Source of the DNA: Thiorhodospira sibirica ATCC 700588
Lineage (GTDB): Bacteria > Pseudomonadota > Gammaproteobacteria > Ectothiorhodospirales > Ectothiorhodospiraceae
Length of the DNA stretch: 64,000 nt
Direction: 5' to 3'
Assembly: GCF_000227725.2 (NCBI RefSeq)
Contig: NZ_MU255056.1
Location: 501,025 to 565,024 of the forward strand
In this document: piece by piece, positions 8,529 through 18,681 of the stretch
How positions within the stretch are numbered: the first letter of the stretch is position 1
How the letters are laid out: each line of letters starts with the position of its first letter
Position numbers and translations under genes: made by a program
Notes under the pieces: generated by a model
Databases searched by the model: none
What the model was told of the DNA's origin: nothing
Seen by the model: the letters and a program-made list of their open reading frames with translations, nothing else

Positions 8529-10598
8529 TTACAGCCGCGATAAATCAGCCGCCTGGGAGAAGGTGTCATTAAGCTGTGCCAGCAGGGCCAGGCGGTTGTT
8601 GCGGACTTTGAGATCATCGGCCATAACCATGACCTGCTCAAAAAAGGCGTCCACCGGTTCGCGCAAGGCAGCCAGCGCGGTCAGGCCCTGGACATATTCG
8701 CCGCGTGCAAAGTGCGGCGAGGCGACTGCGGCAACCCGCTCCAGGGCTTGATGAAGCTGCTGTTCAGCGGCTTCGTGCAGATACAGCAGCTCAATGGTGC
8801 GCGGCGGGCTGCCTTCGGTTTTTTTGAGGATGTTGTGGATGCGTTTATGGGCGGCAGCAAGGCTTTGCGCCTCCGGTAACTCCAGAAACTGGCTGACTGC
8901 ATGAACGCGCTGGTCAAAATCCAGCGGGACGGTGGGGCCTAAAGCGAGCACGGCTTCAAATACCTCCAGGCGGATGCCGCGATCCTGATAATAGGCGCGC
9001 AGCCGCTCCATCATGTAGGCAAAGAGTTCGGGAATCGCTGCGCTGGCGGGCACGCGAGGCTCAAGCTCGGCAGCGGCGCGTTGCAGTAGCGTCTGCAGAT
9101 CCAGCGCCAGACGCCCTTCAATCAGGATGCGCAGCACGCCCAGCGCGGCACGGCGCAGACCGAAGGGGTCTTTGGTTCCGGTGGGGCGCTGGCCAAGGGC
9201 AAAGATGCCGACCAGGGTGTCGATACGATCACTGATAGCCAGTGCCTGAGCCAGAGGGCTTTGCGGTAATTGATCTCCGGCATGGCGCGGCCAGTAGTGC
9301 TGTTCCAGGGCCTGGCTGACTTGACTGGGTTCGCCGTCGTGTTGGGCATAATAACGCCCCATGATGCCTTGCAGCTCGGGGAATTCATGCACCATCTGGG
9401 TTTGCAGGTCACATTTGGCCAGACGGGCGGCACGCAGGGCATCACTGGGATTGATCTTGAGGGTCTCGGCCAGATGGCTGCACAGTTTGGCGACGCGCTC
9501 GCTTTTGTCATGCAGGCTGCCGAGTTTTTGCTGAAAGGTGACGCTGCGCAGACTGTCAATGCGCTCGGCCAGGGCGTGACGCCGGTCTTGCTGCCAGAAA
9601 AAGCGGGCATCGGCCAGACGCGGGCGGATGACCCGCTCGTTGCCCTCACGCACCTGCTTTGGATCGTGTGAGGCGATGTTGCTGACGGTGATGAAATGCG
9701 CCATCAAGGCACCGTGCTCATCGACCACCGGGAAATATTTCTGATTGCCCTGCATGGTGGAAATCAATGCCTCTTGGGGCACTTCCAGAAAATGCGGCTC
9801 AAAATGCCCGGTCACTACCACCGGCCACTCAACCAGTGCCGCCACCTCCTCCAGCAGCGCCTGATCTTGCAGCGCGTAGCCGCTGAGTGCCTGGGCAGCA
9901 GCGCTCACCTGCTCCTTGATCAGGGCACAGCGTGCCTCAAAATCGGCCTGCACATAGCCGCGTTCCGCCAGCACACGGACATACTCGCCGGGGGTTTGCA
10001 GGGTGATCGGCTGGGGATGATGAAAGCGATGGCCGTAGGTAATGCGCCCGGCGTGCAGGCCGAGAATTTCGCAGTCCAGCACCTGCTCACCGAGCAGTGC
10101 CACCACCCAATGCACCGGTCGCACAAATTCGGTTTCGCCACTGCCCCAGCGCATCCGTTTGGGCACGGGCAGGGCCTTGAGCGCTGCCTCGACCCGTTCA
10201 GGAATCAGCGCCGCTGCCGCCTGACCGGCCTCCTCGCTGCGATAACACAGCCAGGCGCCTTTGTCGGTTTCCAGGCGTTGCAGCTGCGCGACCTCAACCC
10301 CACAGGATTGCGCAAAGCCGATGGCGGCCTTGGTCGGGGCGCCATTGGCGTCAAATGCCGCTGCCAGCGCCGGGCCACGGCGTTCGATCATCCGGCTGGC
10401 TTGGGTCAGCGGCAGTTGCTGGCAATACACTGCCAAACGACGCGGCGTGGCGTAGTACTTTATGCTCTGGGCGCCAATACCGGCCGCGTTAAGCCCCTCG
10501 CCAAGCTCCTGGGCAAAGGCCGCAGCCAGGGATTTGAGCGCCTTGGGCGGCAGTTCCTCAGTACCAATTTCAATCAGCAGATCGTCACGCAGATCCAT
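8529..10598 (-). CDS. glyS: Glycine--tRNA ligase beta subunit
   Basis: The 689-residue beta subunit of the bacterial alpha2beta2 glycyl-tRNA synthetase, acting in the cytoplasm to recognise and charge tRNA-Gly together with GlyQ. The N-terminus DLLIEIGTEELPPKAL is diagnostic, as are FVRPVHWVVALLG, STMQGNQKYFPVVD and the HD-like/anticodon-binding C-terminal part (DPFGLRRAALGVLRILIE, then VFEAVLALGPTVPLDFDQRVHAVSQF). Length matches the family (about 690). Its ATG overlaps the stop codon of glyQ by one base (TAATG), so the two subunits are translationally coupled. Confidence 0.98.
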   Translation of the reverse strand: MDLRDDLLIEIGTEELPPKALKSLAAAFAQELGEGLNAAGIGAQSIKYYATPRRLAVYCQQLPLTQASRMIERRGPALAAAFDANGAPTKAAIGFAQSCGVEVAQLQRLETDKGAWLCYRSEEAGQAAAALIPERVEAALKALPVPKRMRWGSGETEFVRPVHWVVALLGEQVLDCEILGLHAGRITYGHRFHHPQPITLQTPGEYVRVLAERGYVQADFEARCALIKEQVSAAAQALSGYALQDQALLEEVAALVEWPVVVTGHFEPHFLEVPQEALISTMQGNQKYFPVVDEHGALMAHFITVSNIASHDPKQVREGNERVIRPRLADARFFWQQDRRHALAERIDSLRSVTFQQKLGSLHDKSERVAKLCSHLAETLKINPSDALRAARLAKCDLQTQMVHEFPELQGIMGRYYAQHDGEPSQVSQALEQHYWPRHAGDQLPQSPLAQALAISDRIDTLVGIFALGQRPTGTKDPFGLRRAALGVLRILIEGRLALDLQTLLQRAAAELEPRVPASAAIPELFAYMMERLRAYYQDRGIRLEVFEAVLALGPTVPLDFDQRVHAVSQFLELPEAQSLAAAHKRIHNILKKTEGSPPRTIELLYLHEAAEQQLHQALERVAAVASPHFARGEYVQGLTALAALREPVDAFFEQVMVMADDLKVRNNRLALLAQLNDTFSQAADLSRL

Positions 10599-11536
10599 TA
10601 CACAGTCTCACGGTGTTGGGCGGTGGCAGAAGCATGTGCGGCGGCACACAGCGGAAAGCCCAGCGCCTCGCGGGCTGCATAGTAGGCCTGCGCCACCGCA
10701 CGGGCGAGTTCACGCACCCGCAGGATATAACGCTGGCGCTCGGTCACGGAAATCGCATGACGGGCATCGAGCAGGTTGAAGGTATGCGAGGCCTTGAGCA
10801 CCTGTTCATAGGCCGGCAATGGCAGACCCAGCTCCACCAGGCGCTTGCTTTGCGCCTCACAGGTATCAAACCAGGCAAATAATGAGGCCGTGTCGGCCTG
10901 TTCAAAATTATAAGCCGATTGCTCGACCTCGTTTTGGTGGTAGATATCGCCATAGCGCACCGTGCCGTGCGGCCCCTGCGTCCAGACCAGATCATAGACA
11001 CTGGCGACACCCTGCAGATACATCGCAATGCGCTCCAGCCCATAGGTAATCTCACCACTGACCGGGCGACAGTCCAGCCCGCCGACCTGCTGAAAATAGG
11101 TAAACTGGGTCACTTCCATGCCGTTTAACCACACCTCCCAGCCCAGCCCCCAGGCCCCCAGCGTGGGCGATTCCCAGTTATCCTCAACAAAGCGGATATC
11201 GTGCACCAGCGGGTCAAAGCCCAGCGCACGCAGCGAATCCAGATAACGCGCCTGAATATCCAGCGGCGAAGGCTTTAAAAGCACCTGAAATTGATAATAA
11301 TGCTGCAAACGGTTGGGATTTTCCCCATAACGTCCATCCGTAGGACGCCGCGAAGGCTGCACATAGGCCGTCAGCCAGGGCTCTGGACCAATGGCGCGCA
11401 AAAAGGTCGCCGGGTGAAAAGTCCCCGCACCGACCTCCATATCATAGGGCTGTAACACCGCACAGCCCTGGCGGGCCCAAAAATCCTGCAGGGCGAGAAT
11501 CAATCCCTGAAAGGTAGTGACATCATATGAAGACAT
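10598..11536 (-). CDS. glyQ: Glycine--tRNA ligase alpha subunit
   Basis: Alpha (catalytic class II) subunit of glycyl-tRNA synthetase, 312 residues, slightly longer than the roughly 300-residue norm through a C-terminal tail. Clear signatures include [63 protein letters not shown] and [16 protein letters not shown]. It forms an operon with glyS directly downstream (one-base overlap). No unusual features. Confidence 0.98.
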   Translation of the reverse strand: MSSYDVTTFQGLILALQDFWARQGCAVLQPYDMEVGAGTFHPATFLRAIGPEPWLTAYVQPSRRPTDGRYGENPNRLQHYYQFQVLLKPSPLDIQARYLDSLRALGFDPLVHDIRFVEDNWESPTLGAWGLGWEVWLNGMEVTQFTYFQQVGGLDCRPVSGEITYGLERIAMYLQGVASVYDLVWTQGPHGTVRYGDIYHQNEVEQSAYNFEQADTASLFAWFDTCEAQSKRLVELGLPLPAYEQVLKASHTFNLLDARHAISVTERQRYILRVRELARAVAQAYYAAREALGFPLCAAAHASATAQHRETV

Positions 11537-11729
11537 GGCTTGGCTCTTGGATACCTAAAGCCGGGATTATACTGCCCCACGCCATCCCCACCAAACCGCG
11601 TTATCATGATCTGTATACGGCTCATGCCGGGGCGGCCGCCGTCGGTGCTGACGACCTTCCCCTGCATCCCACTTCAAAGCGTGATCATCCCCCGTTCCAG
11701 GCGGAACCGTCATTGAATTCGGCGACAGG

Positions 11730-13367
11730 CTATACACGGAATTGCTTGATCTTGGTCTGCAGGTCTGTGGCCAGGCTGGAGAGCTCTTCGCTGGCAGAAA
11801 TGATCTGACGCATGCTGTTAGCCGTTTCATCCACCGCATGGGTGATGTTGGCGACGTTGCGGTTGATCTCTTCGGTGACGGCGGATTGTTCTTCAGCGGC
11901 GCTGGCGATTTGAGTATTCATATCGGTGATCGCGGTCATTGACGCCGTGATGGCATCCAGTCGTTCGCCCGCCTGTCCGGCTTGCGCCACGCTGTCTTGC
12001 ACGCGTTCCTGACCTTGCTCAATCGCGCGCACCGCATCGGCTGAGCCTTTTTGCAGGCGTTCAATCATCGCGTTGATTTCTTTGGTCGAGGACTGGGTAC
12101 GGCTGGCCAGGGTGCGTACTTCATCGGCGACCACCGCAAACCCACGCCCCTGCTCCCCGGCGCGGGCGGCTTCGATGGCCGCATTCAGAGCCAATAAATT
12201 GGTCTGTTCGGCAATGCCCTGAATCACTTCCAGCACTTTGCTGATGGCCTCGCTGTCCACCGACAGGCGTCGAATGACCTGGGCGATATTTTCGACCTCG
12301 CGAGCCACTGAATCAATGGCCTGAATCGTTTGCTTTACCCGATCACTGCCGATATCCGCCTGCCGGTCGGTATCCTGTGCCGCTTTAGCCGCCTCGGCGG
12401 CATTGCGGGCCACCTCGGCCACAGTGGCGGTCATTTGATTGATGGCGGCGGCGACCTGATCGGATTCATGATGCTGGCGGGTGACCAGTTCCCGCGTCTG
12501 GGTACTGCTGCTGCTCAGTTCCTCGGCAGCCGCTGACAGCCAGGAAGTCACATCCATCGTTTGTTTGACCAGTCCGTGAATTTTATCGACGAAGCGGTTA
12601 AATGCCCGAGCCAGCTCTGTCAGTTCATCTTTGCCGGTTTCATCAATGCGGTGGGTCAAATCACCATCGCCGTGGGCAATATCATGCATGGCCTGTACCG
12701 TCTTTTTTAACGGCTGGATGATGCTTTGGGTAATCCAGAAAACCAGCACGGCGATCAGAGCTGAAAAAGCGAGGGTGATGGTGAATACCGTGACGACATA
12801 GGCCCTGAATTCGCGTTGAATATCGTCAATATAAATGCCCGAGCCCAACACCCAGCCCCAGGGTCTGAACAGTTCAACATAGGAGATTTTTTGCACGGGT
12901 TGCGTACTATTGGGTTTGGGCCAACGATATTCCAGCCAGCCAGCTCCTTGAGCGCGGGCTAAACGTGCCGCTTCTAAAATGAGCGCTGTTCCATCCGGGT
13001 CTTTAAGACCTGATTGCTCCTTGTTTTCCAGCGCAGGATTTAGCGGGTGCATCAATACCACCGCTTGCAAGTCATTGATCCAGAAATACTCACCTTCGGC
13101 ATAGCGCAGCGTACGAATGACCCTCATGGCCTGTTGCTGGGCCTGTTCCCGGCTTAAGGTCTGGTTTTGTTCCAGGGTATGATAGTGCCTTAAAACACCA
13201 GAGACCGTCTCGACGATATGGTGAACCTTTTCTGCTTTGCTGGCCTGCAAGGCATGGTAATTTTGATACAGGGTGACGCCGCTTAATAAAAAAAGGGTGA
13301 TAACGGTCACGCCCAGAATAAGCCACAAACGAGCGGCAATGGATAGCGTGCGCAGGTGCTTTAGCAT
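11730..13367 (-). CDS. Methyl-accepting chemotaxis protein with single Cache domain
   Basis: A 545-residue transmembrane chemoreceptor. TM1 at about 12-33, a periplasmic sCache-type domain (about 35-190; contains [25 protein letters not shown], a signature of this domain), TM2 at about 195-215, HAMP about 215-270, and a long signalling domain with the hairpin tip [28 protein letters not shown]. The ligand is not predictable. The ORF extends to 13406, but the ATG at 13367 has GGAGATC about 8 bases upstream. The start overlaps the last codons of the upstream aminopeptidase gene, so the two are coupled although functionally unrelated. Confidence 0.93.
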   Translation of the reverse strand: MLKHLRTLSIAARLWLILGVTVITLFLLSGVTLYQNYHALQASKAEKVHHIVETVSGVLRHYHTLEQNQTLSREQAQQQAMRVIRTLRYAEGEYFWINDLQAVVLMHPLNPALENKEQSGLKDPDGTALILEAARLARAQGAGWLEYRWPKPNSTQPVQKISYVELFRPWGWVLGSGIYIDDIQREFRAYVVTVFTITLAFSALIAVLVFWITQSIIQPLKKTVQAMHDIAHGDGDLTHRIDETGKDELTELARAFNRFVDKIHGLVKQTMDVTSWLSAAAEELSSSSTQTRELVTRQHHESDQVAAAINQMTATVAEVARNAAEAAKAAQDTDRQADIGSDRVKQTIQAIDSVAREVENIAQVIRRLSVDSEAISKVLEVIQGIAEQTNLLALNAAIEAARAGEQGRGFAVVADEVRTLASRTQSSTKEINAMIERLQKGSADAVRAIEQGQERVQDSVAQAGQAGERLDAITASMTAITDMNTQIASAAEEQSAVTEEINRNVANITHAVDETANSMRQIISASEELSSLATDLQTKIKQFRV

Positions 13368-14866
13368 GTGAGGGATCTCCGCTGAGCAAGAGTGGTGGTA
13401 AGCCATGCAAAGACGGTTCGCAGGCCCATAGCCTCGCCGCCTTTGGGCCTTCCCGGACGTTGGCGTGTATTCCAGGCCATGATGTCAAAATGCACCCACG
13501 GCCTGTGCTGGACAAAGGCTTGCAAAAATAAGGCCGCCGTAATCGCCCCGGCATACCCGCTCTCGCTGCTATTGGCCAGATCAGCAATATCACTGTCGAG
13601 CATCGCTTTATACGGTGCATGAAGCGGCAAACGCCACAGCGGGTCACAGGGCAAGGTGGCATGATGCATGAGCGCATCGGCCAGCGTGTCATCATTACTG
13701 AAAAACGCGGCAATTTCAGTGCCCACCGCCACACGCGCCGCCCCGGTAAGCGTGGCAAAGTCGATCATCAGATCGGGCGCCTCCTCGGCAGCCGCACTGA
13801 GCAGATCAGACAACAACAAGCGCCCTTCCGCATCGGTATTATCAATCTCAATACTCAGTCCCTGACGCGACAGCAACACATCTCCCGGTTTAAAGGCATT
13901 GGCAGACACCATATTTTCTGCCGCCGCTACCAACACCCGCAAACACACTGGCAAATTCGCCGCCATAATCATGCGCGCCAGCCCCAAGACATGCGCCGCC
14001 CCACCCATGTCTTTTTTCATCCAGCGCATTCCCTTGGAAGGCTTTAAATCCAGTCCACCGCTATCAAAGCACACGCCTTTACCAATCAAGGTCAGTTTAA
14101 ACCCCGCCGGATCACCCCAGCGCAAATCCAGCACCCGTGGCGCGTGCTGGCTGGCACGTCCCACTGCATGCACCAGCGGATAACCGGCATCCGGGAGGCG
14201 TTCGCCGATCGTCTGGGTACACTGTGCGCCAAATTCACTGGCCAGTCGCTCAAACGCCTCGCCCAGATGCGCCGGAGTCATATCGGCGGCGGGCAGATTG
14301 ATCAAATCACGCACCCAATAGTGCGCGCTGACGGTATTTTCAATCTGCGCAATCTCAGCCGCCGTGAAGGTATCCGGCCCTTCGGGTAAGGCCAACTGAC
14401 TCAGCAGCGGCTCGGTTTTTTTATAGCGATTGAAGCGATAGCTCCCCAAGCCCCAACCAATGGCCAAATTCACACGCTGCGTCTGAGGCCAATCTGCGTC
14501 CAGGTAATAGACCCCTGCGGGTAATTTTTCCGGCAGTGCCGCAATGAACCACATCGGCTCAGCCTGATCCAGGCCGACCAGCACACGCTCCAGTCGTCCC
14601 GCCACATCCGGCAGCAAACAAAGGCTTTGCGGTTTCGCCTTGAAACGCTGAACATCCAGCCACTGTCGTGTTGCCAGCGCTTGCGCCTCAAGCCAGGCAT
14701 CCAAAATTTCGGGAGACAGCGGGGTCAGTGGTATCGCACGATCCAGCGTGCCGTGATAAAAACAGGTTAAGTGCAGTGCTTGCATTACTAAGGCCTTATG
14801 CTGTGCAAAATTGGCAGGGGATTCAGCGCATATTTTAGCGCCTTTGCCGAGATATTGCCGCGCCAT
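13361..14866 (-). CDS. M17 family leucyl aminopeptidase
   Basis: A cytosolic M17 metallo-aminopeptidase (501 residues if the first ATG is used). The two-metal active site is visible: [29 protein letters not shown] and [14 protein letters not shown], followed by [14 protein letters not shown]. The N-terminal domain is divergent from E. coli PepA, as in the shorter PepA-like paralogue group. The ATG at 14866 has AAAGGTG upstream; an internal ATG at about 14785 ([12 protein letters not shown]) also fits the domain boundary, so the first 27 residues are uncertain. Role: turnover of N-terminal residues from peptides. The gene overlaps the chemoreceptor gene downstream. Confidence 0.9.
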   Translation of the reverse strand: MARQYLGKGAKICAESPANFAQHKALVMQALHLTCFYHGTLDRAIPLTPLSPEILDAWLEAQALATRQWLDVQRFKAKPQSLCLLPDVAGRLERVLVGLDQAEPMWFIAALPEKLPAGVYYLDADWPQTQRVNLAIGWGLGSYRFNRYKKTEPLLSQLALPEGPDTFTAAEIAQIENTVSAHYWVRDLINLPAADMTPAHLGEAFERLASEFGAQCTQTIGERLPDAGYPLVHAVGRASQHAPRVLDLRWGDPAGFKLTLIGKGVCFDSGGLDLKPSKGMRWMKKDMGGAAHVLGLARMIMAANLPVCLRVLVAAAENMVSANAFKPGDVLLSRQGLSIEIDNTDAEGRLLLSDLLSAAAEEAPDLMIDFATLTGAARVAVGTEIAAFFSNDDTLADALMHHATLPCDPLWRLPLHAPYKAMLDSDIADLANSSESGYAGAITAALFLQAFVQHRPWVHFDIMAWNTRQRPGRPKGGEAMGLRTVFAWLTTTLAQRRSLTC

Positions 14867-15287
14867 AGCGCACCTTTAAAAGTCCGCCTGCCTCCAAGGC
14901 CAGCACCTCCCCCTCAAAACGCCGTCAGCGTCTGCGAAAAAATAAAGATAAGCGCATGAATCCTAATAATAATAAAATAAAGAAGCTTTCCCATTTTGCA
15001 AAAAAGCAAAAAAAATCCCCAGACAGCTTGCATTTATTGAAAAATAGTATAAGCTTTCTCTTATATACTTAATTTTCCCTGCAATATGAAATTAAGTTAT
15101 ACGGGTGCTGCCAAAAAGCGTATACGCACATTCATGCGTATTTTGCTCAGCGCAAGACTTGCCATCTGAGTGGAAATCGCTATAGAGTAGCAACACCATA
15201 GGCTATGGATGATCATCCCTCACATCCTGCAAGGCCAGTATCCTGAGTTGGGGGAAGCACAACAATCAACCCGTTTTCGGAGATAGC
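14867..15287. other. 421-base gene-free region, A+T-rich core
   Basis: No ORF with coding character. About 14940-15110 is strikingly A+T-rich with runs of AATAAT and AAAAAA, flanked by normal sequence. A plausible promoter for the next gene is listed separately. A short inverted repeat TACGCA/TGCGTA occurs near 15122-15140. Confidence 0.7.
15159..15186 (+). promoter_or_regulatory. Candidate sigma-70 promoter for the sulfur-globule-like gene
   Basis: TTGCCA (15159-15164), a 16-base spacer and TATAGA (15181-15186) lie about 100 bases before the start codon. The match is good but not perfect; assigned by eye only. Confidence 0.4.
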
Positions 15288-15701
15288 ATGATGAAAAAAA
15301 TCACCAAAGCACTTGCTGCAGCCGCCGTTTTAGGCGTTCTTGCCATTCCTATGCAGGCCAGCGCCTGGTGGGGCGGCGGTCCTGGCTACTGGGGTGGCCC
15401 AGGCTATGGCTACGGTCCTGGCTACGGTGGCTATGGCCCAGGATACGGTCGCGGCATGGGCGATATGTTCGGCGACATGTGGGGCGATATGGACTTCAGC
15501 GTACGCGGTCGTGGCACGGGTACTGGTCGTGGGTATGGCTACGGCTACCATGACCCCTACCGTTATGGCGGTTATGGCGCTCCTTATGGCTACGGCGCCC
15601 CTCATGGCTTTGCTCCTTACGGTGCACCTTATGGCGCTCCAGGCTTTGCTCCTTACGGTGCCCCACAGCAGCCCGCCCCGCAGCCACAAGGCAATCAGTA
15701 A
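15288..15701 (+). CDS. Sulfur-globule-protein-like secreted Gly/Tyr/Pro-rich protein
   Basis: A 137-residue protein with an N-terminal signal peptide (Lys-rich start, hydrophobic core, cleavage after MQASA) and a mature part that begins WWGGG and is dominated by Gly, Tyr and Pro in [10 protein letters not shown] and GAPYG repeats. A central segment [15 protein letters not shown] followed by RGRG resembles the sulfur globule proteins (SgpA/B/C) that coat periplasmic sulfur deposits in purple sulfur bacteria. This assignment rests on composition, signal peptide and the GDMFGD-type segment, so alternative low-complexity envelope proteins cannot be excluded. GGAG precedes the double ATG (15288 or 15291). 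A strong terminator follows, so it is probably monocistronic and highly expressed. Confidence 0.72.
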
Positions 15702-15728
15702 CACATGCACTAAGGTGTGTGTAAAAAG

Positions 15729-15755
15729 CGGCCCCCTCCAGGGGCCGTTTTTTTT
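15729..15755 (+). terminator. Strong intrinsic terminator
   Basis: A 7-bp G+C stem (CGGCCCC / GGGGCCG) with a 5-base loop followed by eight T residues, about 30 bases after the sulfur-globule-like gene. Confidence 0.93.
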
Positions 15756-16065
15756 GGCGCACACTGCACGCCGCATGGCCTCAAAACAAAGGCGTGAGAC
15801 CTTGCCCGAGGCCCTTTTCTTCGATGTAACGGACACCCCGAAGCAGGCGCTTCAACCGTAATACCTTCCATAACTTCAGCGATATCCGGCAGTATTACAA
15901 AGGACTGAGCTGGCCATCGTTTCTCCGTCTTCTGTTTAAAGCTTGATCCAGTTCATATACAGTAGGCCAAGGCTGCAGGATACTTATACCTTCTGAGCTC
16001 AGGCTATCTTTGTCTAGCTTTATTCACCACGCAGTACTCACCGCGCAAGCTGGGAGATTTTTATC
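15756..16065. other. 310-base gene-free region
   Basis: No supported gene. The plus-strand reading frame that continues through here is an alternative frame of the upstream repeat-rich gene. The end of the region holds the GGGAG ribosome-binding site of the SPFH protein. Confidence 0.6.
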
Positions 16066-17007
16066 ATGATCAGCCTATTTGAAATTGTCGCTCTGGTTGT
16101 TGTCATTGTTGCGATTGTAACTCTGATCACGGCGGTTAAAGCGGTTCCCCAGGGGGAAAAGTGGACGGTGGAACGCTTTGGTCGCTATACCCATACCCTT
16201 GAATCCGGGTTGAATTTTATTGTGCCCTTTATCGACGGCATTGGTCGCAAGCTGACGGTGATGGAGCAGGTGCTTGATGTTCCCGCGCAGACGGTGATTA
16301 CCCGTGATAATGCGGCAGTGGTGGCCGATGGAGTGGTTTTTTTCCGCATTGATGATGCTGCAGCAGCGTCTTATCAGGTGCGCAATCTGGAAGAGGCGAT
16401 TGTCAATCTGACCACCACCAATCTGCGTTCGGTGATCGGTTCCATGGATCTGGATGATACCCTGTCCAATCGGCAGAAAATCAATGATGTTTTGATGACG
16501 ATTGTCGATGAGGCGACCAATCCCTGGGGTATCAAGATCGTGCGCATTGAAATTCGCGATTTGCGCATGGAAGCTGAATTACAAAAAGCCATGAATATGC
16601 AGATGACCGCTGAACGGCGGCGGCGCGCTCAGGTACTGGAAGCCACCGGCGAGCGTGAGGCCGAGATCTTGCGGGCCGAAGGTGAAAAACAGGCGGCGAT
16701 TCTGCGTGCGGAAGGTGCCCGCCAGGCGGCCTTTCTGGAAGCCGAGGCCCGTGAGCGTGAGGCGCAGGCTGAAGCAGAGGCCACGCGCATGGTGTCGGAG
16801 GCCATTTCAGCGGGGAATGTTCAGGCGGTGCAGTATTTCCTTGGGCTGAAATATGTCGAGGCCTTGCAGACCATCGGCGGGGCGGATAACAGCAAGCTGG
16901 TTTTGATGCCGATTGAGGCCACCGGGGTGACGGGTGCTATCGCCGGGGTCTCTGAGCTGTTGCAGCAGATCGCGGCATCGAAGTCGCCAACGCTTGGCAA
17001 TAAATAA
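16066..17007 (+). CDS. qmcA: SPFH/stomatin-like membrane protein (QmcA type)
   Basis: A 313-residue band-7 protein: N-terminal membrane anchor (about 5-27), SPFH domain (about 28-190, with VPQGEKWTVERFGRYTHTLESGLNFIVPFID), then a long Ala/Glu/Arg coiled coil (about 185-265: AEILRAEGEKQAAILRAEG repeats) and a C-terminal Gly/Ala segment. Such proteins form large ring or dome assemblies in the inner membrane and influence protein quality control. It is followed 38 bases later by an NfeD-family gene, the standard pairing for this family. GGGAG lies upstream of the start. Confidence 0.93.
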   Translation: MISLFEIVALVVVIVAIVTLITAVKAVPQGEKWTVERFGRYTHTLESGLNFIVPFIDGIGRKLTVMEQVLDVPAQTVITRDNAAVVADGVVFFRIDDAAAASYQVRNLEEAIVNLTTTNLRSVIGSMDLDDTLSNRQKINDVLMTIVDEATNPWGIKIVRIEIRDLRMEAELQKAMNMQMTAERRRRAQVLEATGEREAEILRAEGEKQAAILRAEGARQAAFLEAEAREREAQAEAEATRMVSEAISAGNVQAVQYFLGLKYVEALQTIGGADNSKLVLMPIEATGVTGAIAGVSELLQQIAASKSPTLGNK

Positions 17008-17045
17008 TCGCCGCATCCTGCCTAAGCTTATACAGAGCGCACGAA

Positions 17046-17552
17046 ATGGAAACCGCCTTAACCAACCCCTGGTATTGGGTCATTGCTGGTGTGATCCTGA
17101 TTGGTCTGGAGATCGTTGTCCCCGGCGTGTTTTTGCTGTGGATTGGCTTGGGAGCCTTGTTGTCGGCCCTATTGATCGTCTTATTTCCTGATCTGCCCTC
17201 CGGCTGGTATTTTTTGTTTTTTGCGGTGGCCTTGCTGTCTTCCGGTTCGCTGGGCTTTTGGATTCAGCGCCGTGGCAAACAAAAAGCCGCCGGCCTGCCG
17301 GTGCTTAATCAGGAAATGGACGGTATGCTGCATAAGGAATATATCGCCGCCGTTGATTTTAGCGTCGGGCGTGGACGCATCCGCGTCGGCGATACCACCT
17401 ACACCGCCCTCGGACCCGATAGCATCAAAGCCGGGGATGTGGTGCTGGCCTATGAACACCAAGGCATTCAGTTCAAGGTTCGCCCCGTCACGCCGACCGG
17501 GCAGGACGAGGACCCTCCCCCCCTGCCACCCGAAGTCTTGGAAAAAGACTAA
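17046..17552 (+). CDS. NfeD-family membrane protein
   Basis: A 168-residue partner of the SPFH protein. Two or three membrane segments (about 10-75: WVIAGVILIGLEIVVPGVFLLWIGLGALLSALL) precede a C-terminal OB-fold NfeD domain (about 95-150; DFSVGRGRIRVGDTTYTALGPDSIKAGDVVLA). The short NfeD type without the protease domain (YbbK/QmcB-like). Probably co-transcribed with the upstream gene and acting in the same membrane complex. Confidence 0.92.
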   Translation: METALTNPWYWVIAGVILIGLEIVVPGVFLLWIGLGALLSALLIVLFPDLPSGWYFLFFAVALLSSGSLGFWIQRRGKQKAAGLPVLNQEMDGMLHKEYIAAVDFSVGRGRIRVGDTTYTALGPDSIKAGDVVLAYEHQGIQFKVRPVTPTGQDEDPPPLPPEVLEKD

Positions 17553-17576
17553 GCCTGGCTCTTGGCGCTTTGAGGG

Positions 17577-18539
17577 TTAGCGGTGTTCCAGCCGCTGGAG
17601 TAGCTGTTGCAGCGGGGTATCCAGCGGGGCCTTGATGTGCCAGTTGCGTGGCTGGTCAGGCCAGGGGAAGCGCAGGATGTGGGCATGTAAAAACAGGCGT
17701 TTTAAGCCCAGCGCCCGCAGCTGGCGGTTGGCGGCGAAGTCACCGTAATGGCGATCACCGGCCAGCGGATGGCCCAGATGGGCGGCGTGGACGCGGATTT
17801 GATGGGTGCGTCCGGTCATGATCTGCGCCCGCACCAGGGTGACTTGGGGATAACGCACCAAGGGGGTGAACAGGGTCTGGGCATCTTTACCGTCTTCTTC
17901 GTCTACGCAGACCAGGCGTGCGGCCTTGCTTTGCAGGGTGCGCGCCAGGGCTTTATCCACCTCACGCGGGCCGCCCTGCCAGCGCCCCACCACCAGCGCC
18001 AGATATTCCTTGATCACCTGCCCATCGCGCCACAGTTGCTGTGCCTGCAGCAAGGCCTCGCGCTGTTCGGCCAGAAGCAGGCAGCCGCTGGTATCACGAT
18101 CCAGCCGATGCACCAGCTCCAGAAAGGGGCGTTCGGGCCACAGACGCCGCAGCGCCTCAATCACCCCGACGGTGATGCCACTGCCGCCATGCACTGCCAG
18201 TCCGGCGGGTTTATTCAGGCATAAAAGCCCCTGGCCTTGCCAGAGCAGCGCCGCTTTCAGGGTTTGCGCCAGTCCCTCGGGTAAGGGCGCGCTGCCCAGA
18301 TCGGCCTGGGCGGGCAGGCGCAGTGGCGGCAGGCGGATGATATCGCCCCCCTCCAGACGGCGCTCAGGCTTTACCCGGCCTTTGTTGACCCGGACTTCGC
18401 CGGTGCGCAACATGCGATAGATATGGCTTTTGGGAACGCCTTTGAGTTCGCGCATCAGATAATTGTCGAGGCGTTGTCCGGCATGTTCCGGGCTGACTTC
18501 GTGGTAGGTAACGCTGTGTAATTGGCTGTTTTTTGTCAT
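17577..18539 (-). CDS. rluC: 23S rRNA pseudouridine synthase RluC
   Basis: RluA-family pseudouridine synthase of 320 residues. An N-terminal S4 RNA-binding domain (about 18-75: AGQRLDNYLMRELKGVPKSH) precedes the catalytic domain with the HRLDRDTSG motif carrying the catalytic Asp, and a GRTHQIRVHAAHLGHPLAGD segment. N-terminal motif and length match RluC (positions 955/2504/2580 in E. coli numbering) better than RluD, whose first domain differs. Convergent with nfeD and divergent from the glycosyltransferase; the RNase E gene often found beside rluC is absent. Confidence 0.9.
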   Translation of the reverse strand: MTKNSQLHSVTYHEVSPEHAGQRLDNYLMRELKGVPKSHIYRMLRTGEVRVNKGRVKPERRLEGGDIIRLPPLRLPAQADLGSAPLPEGLAQTLKAALLWQGQGLLCLNKPAGLAVHGGSGITVGVIEALRRLWPERPFLELVHRLDRDTSGCLLLAEQREALLQAQQLWRDGQVIKEYLALVVGRWQGGPREVDKALARTLQSKAARLVCVDEEDGKDAQTLFTPLVRYPQVTLVRAQIMTGRTHQIRVHAAHLGHPLAGDRHYGDFAANRQLRALGLKRLFLHAHILRFPWPDQPRNWHIKAPLDTPLQQLLQRLEHR

Positions 18540-18558
18540 ACTATGTGGTGTTGCCGTA

Positions 18559-18621
18559 AAGGTGGCGACACCTTCCAGGTGTCGCTTTTTTTTGCGGCGG
18601 CATCACGATGATGCCGCCACG
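18559..18621. repeat. Folded palindromic repeat, copy A
   Basis: Two adjacent hairpins, flanked by GGTGGCG on the left and CGCCACG on the right. The first (18565-18585) has a 9-bp stem around TCC, the second (18596-18618) a 10-bp stem (GGCGGCATCA / TGATGCCGCC) around CGA. The first hairpin closely matches one at 27030-27050 inside the broken tnpB; the second matches the hairpin at 58874-58894. I take these as members of one REP-like family. Confidence 0.65.
18565..18593 (+). terminator. Intrinsic terminator in the rluC/glycosyltransferase gap
   Basis: The stem GCGACACCT / AGGTGTCGC with loop TCC is followed by eight T residues on the plus strand. It would stop transcripts running antisense through rluC before they reach the glycosyltransferase gene. 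Confidence 0.75.
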
Positions 18622-18681
18622 TTTTTATGCCAGACAAACAGACCGCTCCCTCCCTGATAACCCTGAGTCGCTTAGCCATTC

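Noticed and set aside
9696..10682. 328-codon plus-strand frame antisense to glyS/glyQ
   Set aside because: glyS and glyQ are certain, and the antisense translation resembles no family.
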